A stretch of 64,000 nucleotides of DNA, from the NCBI GenBank assembly GCA_028564675.1, contig JAOVVO010000050.1, positions 124,001 to 188,000 on the forward strand, in the 5' to 3' direction. A model generated the notes under the pieces. That model saw nothing but the letters and a program-made list of their open reading frames with translations, had not been told where the DNA came from and did no database searches. This document shows positions 60,741 to 64,000 of this stretch, in pieces. The translations under genes were made by a program, and so were the position numbers. The first letter of the stretch is position 1, and the number at the start of each line of letters is the position of its first letter. Source of the stretch: Onchocerca lupi (lineage: Eukaryota > Nematoda > Chromadorea > Rhabditida > Onchocercidae).

Positions 60741-62472
60741 ATGAATTTACTAAAATCGCAGTAAAATACGGCATAAATGTTATTTTATATCACTGGAGTT
60801 CAATTAAGTCTTTTTTTTAAAACTATTTTCAATAAAATGCAATTTAAAAAGTCATTGTATAATTGAATTTTCGAAAATTCTATCGAGAATGAGTTCATGT
60901 TCAAGGAAATCTTTAAGCATTTCTGTTGACTTATGTGAATTAATTGAAATCTTACCGATCTAATTACAGCTTCAATAATAGGATTAGTTGTTGCATGTCT
61001 GCACTATATGTTAGAAGTATGGATATAAGATATTCGATTGATTATATACAATAACTTTCGAAGATAATTCAGAAATAAAATTTCTAGCAAAATTACAATT
61101 TTATTTTAAGCAGAATTCACAAAGTTCCCTTCTTTGTAATTCATTTTGCAACGCTGTTATCCAGGATAAACCATTAGTTAAACTTTCCATAAAGCTTGAA
61201 TAAATTTTGGTTCTATAGAAAATCAATAGAAAAACAATTGTTTTTCTGGCTGATAATTAAGTGAAACATTTTTAAAGAAAAATGCATTTAAAAAAGTCAG
61301 AAAAATTGAGAAATTTTCAAGATTCTTGGATATGTATACATGCTGAATCATTTCGTTGGAAAAAAAACACCAAACAGTTGTGAAAAGATATCAAAACGAC
61401 ACGAATTAGATCCGAATGAGTCGAAATTTCTCATTTCCAAATTTTTGATCTTTATTTGACGATACTTTTTTGTCGAAGTAAGATTTACTGAGACTTCGAA
61501 GACTTCAGAATTTGTTGCAATGATTAATAAAATTTTTTAAAGAATAAAAAATATTGTAAAACATTTTTTTTATATTTGAAAAGGGATATTTTATCGTGTT
61601 TCAGAGGATTTTAAATTATTTCGCTTAAAAGAAAGAAATAAAAAGAAATTCTATCAACACGAAAATTCGAAAGACAAAATTTAATGCAATTTTTCACCTT
61701 AGCTTGGAATCAAAGATTGATGAATTAATTGGCTTTCATAATTTTTAATATTCATTATTCATGCTTTACAGCTACAAATATCTTTTTTTATCAGCCTCGA
61801 AAATTTGAAATCAATATTTCTGTAGCAGTAAATTCTTGCAAAGCATAACTGACAGTTGAAGAAAATTTGAAAAATAATTTCTAAATAATCGGAAAAATGC
61901 AAAAAATAGATCGCAAAAATACCGAAACATAGAAAAGCTGTAAATAGAATTTGAATCTGCCTTACCCTCTTTCTTATCGTGACTTCCGAAAAATTTTCAG
62001 AATAGATCATTCGACTACAAAATAACTAAGCCTCATTACGCTATAAATTTTGAATTTTTTCTTGTAGTTTTAGAAAGAAGCATTTAGATTGCTCTATTAA
62101 TAAAATAAAGAGAAAAAAGAAATAAAAAAAAAACAAAATTTTTTTTATTCATTTATTTAGTTTGTTTAGAATCTCTATTTTATGTTAATCGACAACGTAT
62201 TATTTGAGAAAATCTAATAAATCAAATTCCGCTTGTAATATTCAATTTTTTTAAAGCAATCAATTGATCAGAAATGATTGCATTTAGACATTACACATCT
62301 GGCTTGAAATTTATCTTTATATGATTGATGTGAAGTATTAAAAAAAGACTTATTCTCTTGCTATATCAAAATATTGTTTTTTTTTCTTTTCTCAATTTAA
62401 AAAATATGTATCAAAAGTATACCATCCCTCATTAGATTCATTGATATAAACTTCCTGATAATGAAATAAATC
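60741..62472. other. Intergenic, nothing recognisable
   Basis: Strongly AT-rich, with short frames only; the minus-strand frame at 61759-62010 is low complexity. I see no gene, RNA or repeat. Confidence 0.5.
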
Positions 62473-63200
62473 GTGGCGAAAAAATGCAGCGTTCAATGTT
62501 TTTCGTCGTTTTTTGAAACGAAAAGAAAAAGTTCATTGACTTTGTGTTGTTCGGTGAGATGTGGAAAGTTAGTTATCTTAACAATTGATATATTGGAGAA
62601 AACAATTGTGCAAGACTGTTTGTTAAAATTGAAGTTTGGAGGAGTTGAAGCTTTTCAGCGAAGCGATTTGCATAACAACCAAAGCAAAAACTTTAGCCTG
62701 AAGGCAATTAACCCACCTGTTAAAATTGAAGAGAGCTAACAGACATCAAAATGATTGAAAGTTTGTGAATCAGCGTCCCCTCATCTCAGGCATATTACTT
62801 CTAAACTCTTCTTCACAACACAGATATTACAATATCACGAAAGATTTTGCTAATCTTTTAAACTCAGAGATAGGAAAATGCGGAAAAGTTTGTTGAGAAA
62901 CATTATTACGAAGTGGAGAAAGATAACAAAGAAATTGATAGATCGATCCGGAGGATGATTTGAAGTGAAGACATAATAGATTGTTGAAGTTTGCTCGAGA
63001 AAAGCATTGATGCAGAGGATCTCGAAGCTTGAATCAGCAATTTACATCCGTCAGTGTACATTTATCTCTCCAAGCTGACTTGACCAAACTTCTGGAGGTG
63101 ATACAGTGCCCCTCTAGAAGAATTCACCGTATCTCCAGAAAATCCTTCAACTAGCTGAAATAATTAAAAAAATCTGTAAATATTGGAATAGCCAAAAATT
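62473..63200 (+). pseudogene. Degenerate block, possible LTR retrotransposon gag remnant
   Basis: An 88-codon frame (62473-62739, GTG start) is followed by less AT-rich DNA in which broken frames give HYYEVEKDNKEIDRSIRR, LEKSIDAEDLEA and, with one frame change, SKLTLTKLSGGD. The last resembles the LPKLxLPxFSGD motif that starts the conserved part of BEL/Pao gag proteins, preceded by a charged helical stretch. Several stops interrupt it. No LTRs, protease or polymerase are seen. The assignment is weak. Confidence 0.22.
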
Positions 63201-64000
63201 TTGGTATGATAGAGGGGTACTATTCAACGAAGTTTTTACAACTTTCAAGTAAGTTTTCGGCTTCTTTTCCTCTCATTCACTCCAAATCATTGTAAAGAAA
63301 GCATTCTCATTCCTCGAAACTTGTTTACACTCAGTCTTATTTTCACATTACTAGAGTGTTTAAGTCACTAAGCCTATTTGTAATTTTGTTACAAATCAGA
63401 TTAGTTATCAATTATCTTGTTTAGTTTCGCGAAATTTCGATATCAGTAATTATATTTTTTTCGGAATTATCTATTTTTGATATTAGTAATTATATTTTTT
63501 TTTTTATTTTTTTTTTTTTTGGAATTCTCTAAAAGATTCCATCCCTTAATTAAGGTGTGAAAAAAAGAAGTAGAGAGTATCATACGATTCTATGTTTCGG
63601 AGAGATCAAAGACGAATTAAATTGTCTGATTCCTAAATAATAATTTTTATTTTTGTTTGATCTGCACATTTCTGCTCAAATTTTTCCATCTGTTTGATTT
63701 TGCCTCATCTTGAATAAAAATAAGCACTCTTATTTATCATCTGCCGCATTTCTCAGATAGATCTGCATCCGAGAAACGAAATCCCAGCCATACATTCTCC
63801 AATTTTTTCCTTAATTTTTTTTCCGAATACCGGTTACATATTTTTCAACATTTCGTTCGACATTACTGCGATTTTCTTCTCTTTTTTTTTTTTTTTTTTC
63901 ACTGAAAAATGACATCTCAGACAAATTTTATTTGCTAGAGAAGTTTGGCTGAATTTGATTATTTCTAGTTATACAATATTTTTTTAATTAACGAAAGAAA
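63201..64000. other. Intergenic, nothing recognisable
   Basis: AT-rich with long T tracts (63497-63520, 63880-63899) and a short duplicated motif (GATATCAGTAATTATATTTTTTT near 63440, and again near 63478 with one change). No gene is seen. Confidence 0.5.

Noticed and set aside
1..64000. CRISPR array, prokaryotic operon or Wolbachia insert
   Set aside because: All confident genes are spliced, intron-rich animal genes; the repeats present are short tandem or inverted repeats without spacer structure.

Overview
The window is AT-rich (long A and T tracts, introns mostly 150-500 bp with a few of 1-4.5 kb). It reads as nuclear DNA of a parasitic nematode, most likely filarial. Two genes are recognisable, both on the + strand: the 3' end of a neurexin gene (nrx-1) and a complete kettin gene (ketn-1). 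From memory, both C. elegans orthologues lie on chromosome V, so their adjacency here would fit conserved linkage. The species cannot be settled from the sequence.

Region 1-5385 is non-coding as far as I can see: upstream intron and/or internal promoter of nrx-1, with one coding-like minus-strand block near 0.93-1.3 kb and a foldback repeat at 4.36-4.67 kb. Region 5413-9639 holds the last neurexin exons: an exon with a possible internal start, a Thr-rich stalk exon with two alternative donors, a juxtamembrane exon, a transmembrane exon and a cytoplasmic exon ending in the PDZ ligand EWYV. The long form of the stalk exon is out of frame by one base at a run of ten A.

Region 9640-14226 is nrx-1 3' UTR plus ketn-1 upstream sequence. 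ketn-1 runs from the ATG at 14227 to the TAG at 59577-59579. I traced 90 coding exons whose phases close without a stop: 14,607 nt, 4,868 residues. I count about 34 immunoglobulin domains: two at the N-terminus, a linker, Ig3, a Gln/Tyr/Pro-rich spacer made of six small phase-0 exons, Ig4-Ig5, then a long array of Ig domains joined by linkers of the QHPESxxRIxEIE type, an Ig30, a charged PEVK-like non-Ig segment, and four C-terminal Ig domains. Kettin binds actin filaments near dense bodies (Z-disc equivalents) in muscle; neurexin is a synaptic adhesion receptor. They share no pathway and are only neighbours.

Region 59580-64000 is 3' flank, with a coding-like but broken island at 60.37-60.74 kb and a degenerate block at 62.47-63.2 kb that may be a retroelement remnant. 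I found no tRNA, rRNA, CRISPR or intact transposon. No new multi-gene system is evident. The most interesting points are isoform architecture: the neurexin stalk, the kettin spacer cassettes and a stopless 3n intron.
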